This document shows, one piece after another, positions 15,724-34,844 of a stretch of 34,844 bases of DNA (positions are counted from its first letter, which is position 1; every line of letters begins with the position of its first letter). Below the pieces are notes generated by a model. That model was not told the origin of the DNA, searched no databases, and worked only from the letters and a program-made list of their open reading frames with translations. Both the position numbers and the translations under genes were made by a program. Origin of the DNA: Salpingoeca rosetta (Eukaryota > Opisthokonta > Choanoflagellata > Craspedida > Salpingoecidae); the NCBI RefSeq assembly GCF_000188695.1, contig NW_004754893.1, positions 225,452 to 260,295 on the forward strand, given 5' to 3'.

Positions 15724-18700
15724 GTAGTCGCCGCTGCAACTGCCGGAGAGGGTGCCGTGGGAGAGGGACAGCGAACCGCAGGTGACCCCTAGAAAACACA
15801 CACGTCACGTCAGGTCACGGATACGGCAGCACATGATTGTAAGCACGCAACAATAGAAAGATGAACAAAACCACGAAGGAAGGCTGACCAGACGAAGGCG
15901 TAATCCACGAATGCACATACACACGCGCATACACACACGCGCATACGCACTCACACTCAGCAGACACACACGCCAACTCACGCTCACACACATACACAAC
16001 CACACACAGCGCTGGAAGGTACTCACGCTGACACGTGGCAGCGCTGTTTGTCCAGGAGCCAGAATCCTGGCACGTGCGGGTGACACCGGTGGAAGACAAG
16101 ACATAGCCCTCATTGCAGCTGCTGTACGAGCACACGTCGCCTGCGAAGGAAGACATGGATGCACAGAAAAAGCACACAGCGTTGGTGCCACTGTTGAGTG
16201 AATTAGCTCATGGTGACAAAGTACGAGGAGGGGCAACAGCACACATGTAATTTATCCATCTATGGCATCTCATCCAGTGCATGCAAGCAATCAATTCACA
16301 CGATCACACACCTGGGTAGCCTTGGCAGTCGCCGGAAAGGCTGCCATAAGACAGCGACAGCGCCGGGCATGGTTTGACTGGCAACCGAAGCGAGTGTGTG
16401 CGCGGGAGTGTGAATGTGTGAATGAGAAAACGTGTACAAAAAAAAAAAAAAACACAAACGAAGTGGGTGCGGGCTTGCGGTGTTTTGGCTCTTGTCAATG
16501 ACACATGAGTGCACGCGAATGAACAGAGGAGACCGCCCCCTGCCCATGACATTGAATTGTTGCTGCGGTACTCACAAACACATCCGCGACTGCCGTCCGA
16601 CACGTAGTTCGTGGCGCAGGAGACCTGGTTGCGTTGCATACAGCCAGCGCATTGTAAATGGATGGAGCTTCAATGGCGTGACGTACACAAACCACATGTT
16701 CGGCAAAATGTAGACACAGCCGCGCACAACCAAACTTATGCGACGAATGTGCACACAAGCGACACACGGGCACACGGGGCCGCCAATGAAGACCGTACCT
16801 GGCACGATCTGATGTTGAACGCACGATCCCGGGTGGGCGAGCTGTAGTACGAGTTGAATCCTGCAAATCATGAAAGCACATACATGCAGAGCGGTGAGAC
16901 ACGTGGAGGACACCAATCACGCAAAGCCGAAAGTGGGATCGTGTGGCACACTGGCTCTCAAGCTTCACACGCGTGATGGAACTTAATGCGCGTTCCAAAC
17001 GCAGCACTTGCCTGTGAGGACTCTATTCGAGCCGGGGTTGTAGGAGAGCGGATTGTCGTATGTGTTGCGGTAGTTCTGGGTGTAGCAGTTTGTGAGGGTG
17101 GCGGAGGTGATGTATTGGCACTGGTAGCTGAACACGCGGTCGTTGGCATCAGCAACAAAGACAGTCTTCATCCCGCGCATGTCTGTCACAAAAACGCAGC
17201 CATGCATGTGGTTGTTTGGTTTGTGTTGTGCGCGCGCGTGTGAGTGTCTGGTCACGTGATGCACAGCAGCAGAGACACAACGCAGAGGGTACAGATGAAA
17301 GGTCACCTGAGATACCAAGATCCTGGTTGCACACTAGACGAGCGCATGATGCATATCTCATTCCACACCCAATGCCAGTCGCACTATCCCCCTCCTCCCA
17401 CCAACTCGCACGTACAGGCATTGTCTGGGCAGGAGAAGTAGTGGTGATGGTTGAGCAGCGAGTAGTCTGCAGAGCTCCACCCTGTTTTGGTGCCGGCGGT
17501 GGGGCCTCCGATTGAGCCGCAGTAGTACCTCCACCTCCGATCCTCTCGGTAGTTGCTGTGATGTGACACAACATATGCAGATGCAGCGATGAGATGCTGA
17601 GCCCCGACGAACTGTTCTGTGCGGCAAACTTGACCACGTCACTGTCCATGCACACAAGGAGGAGCACCACAACAAACCACTCAACGTTCCCGACACAAGT
17701 TTCGGTTGGACAACGAGCGTACTTGTGATAGCTGTGAACTTCGTACATGCCAGTGCTACCAGGGCACGACACATAGAATGGATCATGAAAGTTGTTGACG
17801 TATGAGCCTTGGGACAGCGTGGTCTCACTGATGGCTGTGGTGGCGGTACAGTATGCATGCGAGTTGGTGAGGGCAACATAGGAGGAAGAGGGAAATGTAC
17901 ACGAACAAAGACTGGTGGTATGGCTGAGGGGAATAGGCACGAGCACACAGCAAATCAGCCGAGCATGGCACAACTATCACTCGGCACACGAGGACGCAAC
18001 GAGCCCACGCACACACACACACACAGCGTCCAAACTGACTGTTGCAGTAGCGGTCGCCACGCGTGACGTAGTTGCCGTTCAGATCACATTCAACCTTGCA
18101 CGTTGTCACTCGCCAGCGACGGTCTTCGTAATGATTGTCTGCGGGATTGCAAACAGGGAGATGGATGAGCTCAACAGGGACACAAAGAGTGCAAGAGTTG
18201 GGAGAGAGAGTGTGTGTATGTATGTGTGTGTAAGGGTGTCAGGGTGCGTGTGTGAATGTGTGTTAGTGTGTGGGTGTCAGGGTGGGAGTGCGTGCGTGAA
18301 TGTGTGTTAGAGTGCTTGCGTGACAGTTGCCCATCTACTGGAGAGACCATGCGAGCACGCCAGCTTTGCACGTACGGTGATAGGAATGCAGTCCAGTGAT
18401 GATGCGGTCGTTGCTTGCGGTGAAGCTGAGGGGTTGATCCTTTCAATACATCCAATCGCGCAGCGCAGTAAGGATATGCGTGGGTGGTTGATGTGAATCA
18501 GCAACGATGGTGTTTGTGCGAGTGTGTGTGCGTGTATCTGTACATGGCCACCAAGGCCCATGGTTTCAATGAGTTGCAGGCAGCTCACAAAGTTGTTGAG
18601 ATAGCCCGTGGTGGAGCAGCCCCTGAGGTATGCGTTTGCGATCCTGCGGCACTCGAATCGCCACACCCTGCAGTGCAACAGTGCATGCGTTGTGTTGTGT

Positions 18701-19844
18701 GTGAGTGTGAGTGTGAGGTGTGTATGTGTGGAGAAACACTTGATGGGCCACCAGCCATTGCGATGACATGCGTGCCTGCAAGCAAACAAGCAAAGCAAAG
18801 ATGAGACATATGCACACAGCACACTCACCTGTCTTCCTTGTTGTTGGAATGCGTGGACTCGAGGGTGGTGAGATAGTAGTTTGTTGGGCAGGTGAAGGAG
18901 ACGGGCCGATCATACTGGTTGTAATCGAGAGCCCCCGAGGAGGATGTGCTGCTTGTCGTGCCAACGCCAGCAGATGAGCATCCAAACGCCCAGCGGCGAT
19001 CCTCTGGTGGTGCGTTGGTGATGCAAGGGGAAGGGAGAGGGGGGAGGGGAGAGGGGGGGGGGAGGGAGAAGAAAGAAGATAAAAGTGTTGTGAGAGAGTG
19101 TTGGGGGGTGTGTGTTGTGAGTGGGTGTGTGTTGTGAGAGAGTGTTGTGTGTGAGTGAGTGTGTTTGAAACAATGGGGCGATGGCGCATGCGAACGTCGT
19201 AAGCGTGGACCAAGATCAAGCATGCAAGCAGTGAGACAAGTGAGGCATAGCCACACTCATTGGTGTGCTGCAAGCTGATGAGCATACCGCGGTTGTTGGA
19301 GTGATACGAGGCCAGGGAATACAGCGCGCGCCTGCTGGAGCATGTGTACTTGAAGTAGCAATCTTGTGTGTGTGTGTGCGTGTGTGGGTGGGTGGAACGA
19401 AGGCGATCAACCGGTATAAGGGTGGAGGGGCGGTGAGTGAGCTTAAACAGGCGCAACGAGTGATCTAACAAGCGATGCAGCCGACGAAGAAGCAAACGAT
19501 GAAGCGATCACAAGTCCTCACGCACGAGCACACACACNNNNNNNNNNNNNNNNNNNNNNNNNNNNNNNNNNNNNNNNNNNNNNNNNNNNNNNNNNNNNNN
19601 NNNNNNNNNNNNNNNNNNNNNNNNNNNNNNNNNNNNNNNNNNNNNNNNNNNNNNNNNNNNNNNNNNNNNNNNNNNNNNNNNNNNNNNNNNNNNNNNNNNN
19701 NNNNNNNNNNNNNNNNNNNNNNNNNNNNNNNNNNNNNNNNNNNNNNNNNNNNNNNNNNNNNNNNNNNNNNNNNNNNNNNNNNNNNNNNNNNNNNNNNNNN
19801 NNNNNNNNNNNNNNNNNNNNNNNNNNNNNNNNNNNNNNNNNNNN

Positions 19845-19941
<97 letters not shown>

Positions 19942-20095
19942 AGCAGACAGACACGACCGCACACAGACACACGCACACACATGCACACACATGCACACAC
20001 ACACACACACCGAAGCAGTTGACGTATGCCTGCGCTGGAGTAACGCTTGCCAAGAGGAGCAAGGCAACCACAAGGTGGCCGCCCATCCTCATCAT
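8510..20095 (-). CDS. Secreted mosaic protein: signal peptide, dermatopontin x3, CCP x7, PAN-like, NHL propeller; 33 exons, 1556 aa
   Basis: Exons (minus strand): 20095-20011, 19362-19288, 19003-18829, 18667-18589, 18439-18376, 18138-18040, 17834-17723, 17555-17416, 17182-17012, 16860-16799, 16624-16576, 16377-16312, 16140-16027, 15788-15723, 15469-15359, 15151-15086, 14831-14700, 14520-14455, 14296-14171, 13934-13869, 13599-13471, 13300-13235, 13039-12914, 12769-12668, 12431-12303, 12130-11960, 11775-11714, 11577-11523, 11339-11274, 11066-10941, 10755-10607, 10381-10259, 9952-8510. The sum is 4671 nt with every phase consistent. The signal peptide (MMRMGGHLVVALLLLAS, cleavage after AQA at about residue 23) and the lack of any later hydrophobic span mean the protein is secreted. 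All introns are GT-AG except the one after 17012, which uses GC. It is probably an extracellular-matrix or recognition protein (inference). The N gap lies in intron 1 and could hide a further exon. The divergent gene at 20927 shares its N-terminal exon plan. Confidence 0.85.
8513..9544 (-). other. Six-blade NHL beta-propeller at the C terminus
   Basis: Six repeats of the NHL type run from about residue 1213 to the end: GTG...GDG..A..A.L..P.G.A followed by L-[YFL]-[IF]-[AST]-[DE]-x-x-N-H-R-V-R. Clear cores include GNHRVSVVD, ENHAVYMVN, SGNHRVRAVD, SGNHRVREFN and NRRVRQI. All lie in one 1443-nt exon, unlike the many small exons upstream. NHL propellers bind proteins or ligands. The protein ends at RQIWA without a TM helix. 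Confidence 0.88.
9610..10755 (-). other. Cys-rich tandem modules and PAN/apple-like segment
   Basis: Exons 31-32 and the start of exon 33 carry two copies of C-x3-C-xn-C-x2-[VK]...C-x-C: TCRSQC...GECSNVCTC and RCSAHC...GCRKVCLC. A PAN/apple-like stretch follows at about residues 1140-1192 (GESMLQCLRYCDADPDC ... NGMLRCQL). The domain names are tentative; the cysteine spacing is what I see. Confidence 0.55.
9953..10258 (-). other. Last intron of the secreted gene
   Basis: It runs from donor gtgggt to acceptor cccag, with both flanking exons in phase 0. It contains (AC)n near 10173-10198, a poly-A run at 10009-10020 and short direct repeats around gtgcaaat/gtacgaacgtaggcaaatg at 10090-10150. 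No coding content is seen. Confidence 0.6.
10941..12769 (-). other. Third dermatopontin domain, linker exon and seventh CCP module
   Basis: Exons 24-27 encode three more dermatopontin repeats (VGDRRDWGFAC, SPNDRLWGFQC, SGARSFQFRTC), the third again without the first Cys (FDYTVPTGH). Exon 28 (11577-11523) encodes VQCRTGQEYFSTGGAECQ, matching the linker in exon 11 (VSCATNYVSDGSRGCV). Exons 29-30 encode CCP 7 (CGALTLENGAVSGSC then DQCDYEQC). The order 62 nt, 55 nt, 66 nt, 126 nt repeats that of exons 10-13. Confidence 0.8.
13043..13079. repeat. (TTG)n next to the exon 23 acceptor
   Basis: About 11 TTG units on the plus strand, AAC in the transcript, ending only a few bases before the acceptor AG at 13041-13040. 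Confidence 0.9.
13630..13738. repeat. (GA)n followed by (GT)n compound microsatellite
   Basis: About 42 GA units (13630-13714) then about 12 GT units. On the sense (minus) strand this is CA then a CT tract just upstream of the acceptor of exon 21 (13599), an unusually long polypyrimidine tract. Confidence 0.95.
14096..14128. repeat. (AC)n microsatellite in an intron of the secreted gene
   Basis: About 16 units within the intron after exon 19; in the transcript it is GU-rich, on the donor side. Confidence 0.85.
15280..15328. repeat. (AC)n/(GC)n alternating purine-pyrimidine tract
   Basis: An imperfect CA/CG run, including gcgcgcgcgc at 15317-15328, in the intron after exon 15. Alternating purine-pyrimidine sequence of this kind can adopt Z-DNA. 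Confidence 0.85.
15664..15722. repeat. (AC)n microsatellite abutting the donor of exon 14
   Basis: In the transcript this is (GU)n starting at the donor dinucleotide itself (tac g|gtgtgt, 15722-15721), so the 5' splice site is the first unit of the repeat. (AAGC/AAAC) repeats flank it at about 15604-15663. Confidence 0.95.
18205..18312. repeat. GT-rich imperfect tandem repeat
   Basis: A unit of roughly 40 bp containing gtgtcagggtg ... gtgaatgtgtgttag occurs twice, near 18236-18270 and 18274-18311, inside the intron between exons 5 and 6 of the secreted gene. Confidence 0.7.
19538..19844. other. Assembly gap (307 Ns)
   Basis: The gap sits in intron 1 of the secreted gene and is flanked by cacac on the left and a long (AC)n on the right. 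The microsatellite probably broke the assembly. Exons 1 and 2 join in frame across it, so no exon is required, but one cannot be excluded. Confidence 0.98.
19845..19934. repeat. (AC)n microsatellite, at least 45 units, next to the assembly gap
   Basis: An uninterrupted run whose left end is lost in the gap. Related AC/CACG repeats continue to 20010, where they form the GU-rich donor side of intron 1 (ttc g|gtgtgt). Confidence 0.95.
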
Positions 20096-20926
20096 ATTGG
20101 CTGGTGGTGGTGGTGGTGGTGGTGTGCTTCTGGCGGTGGTCGTTGACTCTCAACCAAGCAAGGCAACAAAACGAAGGAAGCAAGCGAGCGAGAAAAACGA
20201 TCAAAACCCGCACTGCCGCCCAAGCTTCTTCACTTGAATGAAGCGTGGGTGTGGACAGCAACACACACCAAAGGACAAAGATTGTGCTGCAAAGGTTTCT
20301 GCGGTTGTGAGGTGCGTGTTGTGTGGGGTTGGCGCCCACCAGTGGAGGCAGTTGTGCGGGACAGCATGAGAAAGCAAATGCAAATTATCGCCGAATCACT
20401 GATTAGGGAGTCCTCTTCCACGTGCACTTCGCCACTTGAAGACAACCTCAAAGCGGCATCATATCTTTAATGCTGCTTGTCTTCGATGTTGGATTCGGTG
20501 AACGTAGATTGTCTTACTTGCGTTTGAGCCAACCATCTGTCGACACCACCGGGGCATAACGACGTCCTACATGCCGACAACATGCATGCATGCAAAACAT
20601 CCTTGACAAAAATTTCGTGGCACTTGTGCAAACTTCTGCAAACTGAGCCAACGGTCAGTGTCCAGCACCAGTGTGGGCGCGATTCACAACATCAACCTGC
20701 AAAACGCCTCTCGTTGCCTGCGAACAAAGAAACAAAAAAAAGGAACTGCGCACTGCCTCCCGCAGCACAGCTGTTCTCTTTCAAGTTGCCTCTCCTCCCT
20801 CCACAAACGTCAGCTCGCCATTACTGACAACAGCCAGCTTTGTGGATTGGTGTGGGATCAAGAGCACAGCACAAGAAGACACCCGATCACACCCCGTCTT
20901 GGCGACGGCTACAGCCAACAGCCACC
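20096..20926. promoter_or_regulatory. Shared divergent promoter region of the two dermatopontin-CCP genes
   Basis: These 831 bp separate two start codons pointing away from each other, so both promoters and both 5' UTRs must lie here. It is one of the few stretches without long AC/GT repeats. A (GGT)n run sits at 20102-20124 just upstream of the minus-strand start, and a palindromic catgcatgcatgca at 20581-20594. I saw no clear TATA box. Whether the promoter is truly bidirectional is inference. Confidence 0.45.
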
Positions 20927-32157
<11,231 letters not shown>

Positions 32158-32463
32158 GTGTGCTTTGCTCGTTCTTTTTCGTGTTGTGTGTGTTGTTCCG
32201 TTTCGAGTGAAGAGGGTGAATCGGTGGTTGTCTTCTGCTGCTTTCCTTTTGTTGTGTGCTGTGTCGTGTGGATGTGTGATGTATGGTGTGGTGACATGTG
32301 ATTGTGTGATCTCCTCCCTTCCTCCCGTTAGTTCCATTGCATTGGCAGTTGGAGTGCTGGTTGTGTGGGCGTTCATGCTGGACGCCTGCCCGCAAGCAGT
32401 CATCTGCCTCGTTACCCGACACCATAAAAATCAAGTTGACAAGGGACCACAAACACAACAGCC
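32158..32463 (+). other. Short intergenic region between the membrane receptor and the ankyrin gene
   Basis: 306 bp, T/G-rich in the first 180 bp. A weak A-rich ataaaa lies at 32424-32429, the nearest thing to a polyadenylation signal. It must hold the receptor's 3' end and the promoter of the ankyrin gene, both on the plus strand, so spacing is tight. Confidence 0.5.
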
Positions 32464-34844
32464 ATGCCGAGACCACCGGATGTGCTGAAGGCAGCACGGG
32501 CCAACGACTGGCGCCGGCTGCTTGTACGAGCCAGCGCCTGTGCATGCCTGTGCATGCGTGCGCGTGTGTGTGTGTGTGTTCTGTTTGTCTTTGTACCTGC
32601 TCGGCTCTCGCACGCAAGCACACACACACACGACACACACACACACACACGACACACACACGCACATGATAACGCCTTGCCTCAGGACATTGTGACTGGC
32701 AAGAAGGAGAGCCGGCTGCGAAGCACCATTCGACGAAAGCGCAAGCCAGCTGGAGACGGCGCATCCAACGTCTGTTCACTGTGTTGTGTGTGTGTGTGTG
32801 TGTAGGGGTGGTCCTCAGCGTGAGCACACCAGCCTCGCACTCACGCTCATTACCTTCAATCGCGTTTCGTGTTGGCAGGCAACCACGCTCGTGCTGGACA
32901 AGAACGACGACGGGTCGTTGCAAGTGAAGCCATGTGCACCGGGTGTACGCATCGATCTGCGTGATGACACTGGCAGCACACCCCTCATCCTTGCTGCTCT
33001 CGGAGGTTAGTCATTACTGTGTGTGTGTGTGTTTGCAGTATGTGTGCGCAACGTATGTCTGGGTGTATGTTCTTGCATGGATGTGTATGAACATGTGTGT
33101 GTATGCGTGTGCTTGTTTGCATGTGTGCTTTGGGTGTGATGACTGCTGTGTTGTCGAGGACTCAGCTAAGCGCAACACCATGAAATCGCCCGTTGTGATG
33201 ATCGTGCCCAGGCAACGTGGAAGCTGCATCGTGCTTGATTGCGTACGGAGCCAACGTTGATGCCCAGGACACAGACGGGTGAGCGTGATGCGCCCTGTGA
33301 GAACTGGAGAGTTTTGCGCACTTAAAGGGAGAAGTTGTTGCCTTGCACCTGCCAACCCTTCATGCACATCACGCTGGTTCTTACGCCCCGCCCCACATGT
33401 TTCCGGTTATATCGTAGGAACACGGCGCTGCACATGGCGGCATGGCAGGAGCGGGAACACAGCGTCGACGTCATGGAGTTGTTGCTCAAGAACGGGGCGG
33501 ATCCAAACATTGCCAACGCAGAAAACCGAACCCCGCTTCACAACGCAGTCCAAGTATGTGTGTGCACACATGTGCACGCGTGCATGTGTTTGTGTGTGCA
33601 TGTGCGTGTGGGTGCATGTGTGTGCGTGCATGTGCATGTGTGTGTGTTTGCATGTGCGCCATTTGCATGTGTGTGTGTTTGCATGTATGTGCAACATGTG
33701 CAACATGTGCGGCATGTGCGTCGTGTGCGTCGCTCGCTCTCTCTCTCTCTCACATCCACCCCTCGATGCACACGCCAACTTGCACTGGCAGAACGGGCAA
33801 ACCTTCGCCGTGATGGTGCTTCTCGATCACAACGCAGACGTGCACGTGCGCAACGACGCCGGTGAGACGCCGCTCGACATTGCTGTTCGCTTCGGCCGCG
33901 AGGAGGTGGTCTCTGTGCTTCTCAACCACGACATCAGCGTCACCAAGTCCACGCGGGCGCTGCGGGAGGCGGCGCAGATGGGGCGCGCATCCCTCGTCCG
34001 CACGCTCCTCGATATGGGCATGGACGTCGCCGCCGAGGTGATGGCGTGCACGTATGCTCGCGCGTACGCATTGTGCTTACGTGTGTATGTGCGTGTGTGT
34101 GTGCGCTTACGTGCGTGTGTATGTTCGCGCCGGGAACGATAGATATCCTTGTGGGCACCACCATCGCATATCACACACACACACACATCGACACGCCCAC
34201 TACCTTTATGCCCCCGCCCCCGCACACACACACACTCTCTTCCCCCCTCGCTCTCTTCACTGCTCACAGGACCCGGAGACGCGCGACACAGCGCTGCACG
34301 TCGCAGTGAAGTTTTCCCGCACGTCTGCAGTGGAGACGCTGCTTGCGTTCGGGGCAGACCCGTATCAGCCCAACGCCGCCGGCAAGAGCGCACACGATGC
34401 CATGCTGGACCTCTCTGATGAGCGAACGCGCGACGTCATGCTGGCTCTTGTCGAAGGTGAGGGTCGCACGGCGGGGGTTGTGTACTGTATGTGTGTGTGT
34501 GTGTGCTTGTGTGTGCTTTTGTGCTTTTCTGTTGTCATGTGTGTGTGTGTGCTTTTGTGTGTGCTTGTGTGTGTGCGTGTGTGTGCGTGTGTGTCTGTGT
34601 GTCTGTGTGTGCTTGTGTGTTAGTGTTAATGTGTGTTGTGTGTAAAGGTGAAGAGTGTGAGAATGTGCTGATTTACTTGTATTGTGTATGATTTTTGCCG
34701 TACATCTGTATGCTTGTATGGATACTGTGCAATGGCTGCGGCTACCCGCCTTCATGTGATATCGCCCGTGTGCGACTGCTTCACTGCCATGTATGTGTGT
34801 GTGTGTGTGCAGAGTACAAGGACAAAGATGTGCAGCTGCCTGCA
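32464..34844 (+). CDS. Ankyrin-repeat protein, 5' part (8 exons in window, runs off the end)
   Basis: Exons: 32464-32523, 32686-32769, 32879-33005, 33212-33278, 33418-33553, 33792-34037, 34270-34456, 34813 to beyond 34844. Phases agree throughout, giving 313 codons so far. It starts MPRPPDVLKAARANDWRRLL, typical of a protein that begins with an ankyrin-like helix pair. The repeats show TPLILAAL, EAASCLIAYGANVDAQD, TALHMAA...LLLKNGADPNIAN, TPLHNAVQ, LLDHNADVHVRNDAGETPLDIA, ALREAAQMGRASLVRTLLDM and TALHVAVKF...LLAFGADPYQPN, about six units. No TM helix or signal peptide is seen, so it is probably cytosolic. Exon 2 (basic, KKESRLRSTIRRKRK) is the least certain because skipping it also keeps the frame. 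The partner domain must lie downstream of the window. Confidence 0.85.
34457..34812 (+). other. Last visible intron of the ankyrin gene
   Basis: 356 bp from donor gtgagg to acceptor gtgcag. Its first 170 bp are GT-rich (34488-34640). Nothing else is recognisable. Confidence 0.7.

Larger units (their letters stand above)
12914..16377 (-). other. Six tandem CCP/sushi modules, each encoded by two exons
   Basis: Each module has six Cys: C-x-x-L-[ST]-[LV]-x-[HNY]-G-x-x-[SA]-G-x-C-x-G, then G-[DE]-x-C-[TS]-x-x-x-C-x-x-[GN]-[YF], then R-x-C, W-[ST]-x-x-[AL] and a final C. The first exon of each is exactly 66 nt, the second 111-132 nt, all phase 1. Modules cover roughly residues 371-748. They are complement-control-like; in animals such modules mediate protein-protein recognition. 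Confidence 0.85.
16799..20095 (-). other. Signal peptide plus two dermatopontin domains (six repeats)
   Basis: Exons 1-10 encode six repeats of the dermatopontin type, [FY]-x-[FY]-x-C ... G...S-Y-H-x-N ... E-D-R-x-W-x-[FY]-x-C. The EDRxW motif is clear in four repeats (NNREDRRWAFGC, NNKEDRVWRFEC, HYEDRRWRVTTC, NYREDRRWRYYC) and degenerate in two (ANDRVFSYQC, TRDRAFNIRSC). Repeats 3 and 6 lack the first Cys (SFTASND, SYNPGSN), which marks the end of each three-repeat domain. Dermatopontins bind collagen and proteoglycans in animals; the ligand here is unknown. Confidence 0.8.

Noticed and set aside
17310..17343. Possible extra small exon (LCNQDLGIS) between exons 8 and 9 of the secreted gene
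   Set aside because: It would keep the frame, but direct joining of 17416 to 17182 gives CPDNAYMRGMKTV, which fits the dermatopontin repeat better.

Overview
This is intron-dense eukaryotic nuclear DNA, loaded with (AC)n/(GT)n microsatellites and with one run of Ns (19538-19844). Short GT-AG introns, OCIA and DEAD-box housekeeping genes, and mosaic extracellular proteins (dermatopontin, CCP/sushi, EGF, NHL, PAN/apple, mucin-like stalk, single transmembrane helix) suggest a unicellular holozoan. A choanoflagellate such as Salpingoeca is my best guess; this is inference, not a database match. I joined the exons by hand. In the four genes that lie wholly or mostly inside the window, every junction keeps the reading frame.

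Layout. (1) 146-1029 (+): last exon of an OCIAD1-like gene. (2) 7696-2684 (-): complete 8-exon DDX5/Dbp2-type DEAD-box RNA helicase, 665 aa, convergent with gene 1. (3) 20095-8510 (-): 33-exon gene for a 1556-aa secreted protein with three dermatopontin domains, seven CCP modules, a Cys-rich/PAN-like part and a C-terminal six-blade NHL propeller. (4) 20927-32157 (+): 20-exon gene for a 2304-aa type I membrane protein with a dermatopontin domain, CCP, EGF, FN3-like region, Ser/Thr stalk, two PAN-like domains, about 1500 aa of beta-rich ectodomain, one TM helix and a short tail ending in a class I PDZ ligand. (5) 32464 to the window end (+): 5' part of an ankyrin-repeat gene.

The centre of interest is the head-to-head pair of genes 3 and 4. 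They start 831 bp apart, share the same N-terminal plan (signal peptide, dermatopontin, linker, CCP) and share exon lengths and phases (62 nt, then 49/55 nt, then 66 nt, then about 114-132 nt). They look like inverted-duplicate paralogs, one secreted and one membrane-anchored, possibly co-expressed from one promoter region and possibly interacting. Other points are an 8-nt microexon, a GC-AG intron, CCP half-exons of invariant 66-nt length, two possible alternative TM-encoding terminal exons, and introns that tend to be GU-rich near the donor and CA-rich near the acceptor, so they could fold back on themselves.
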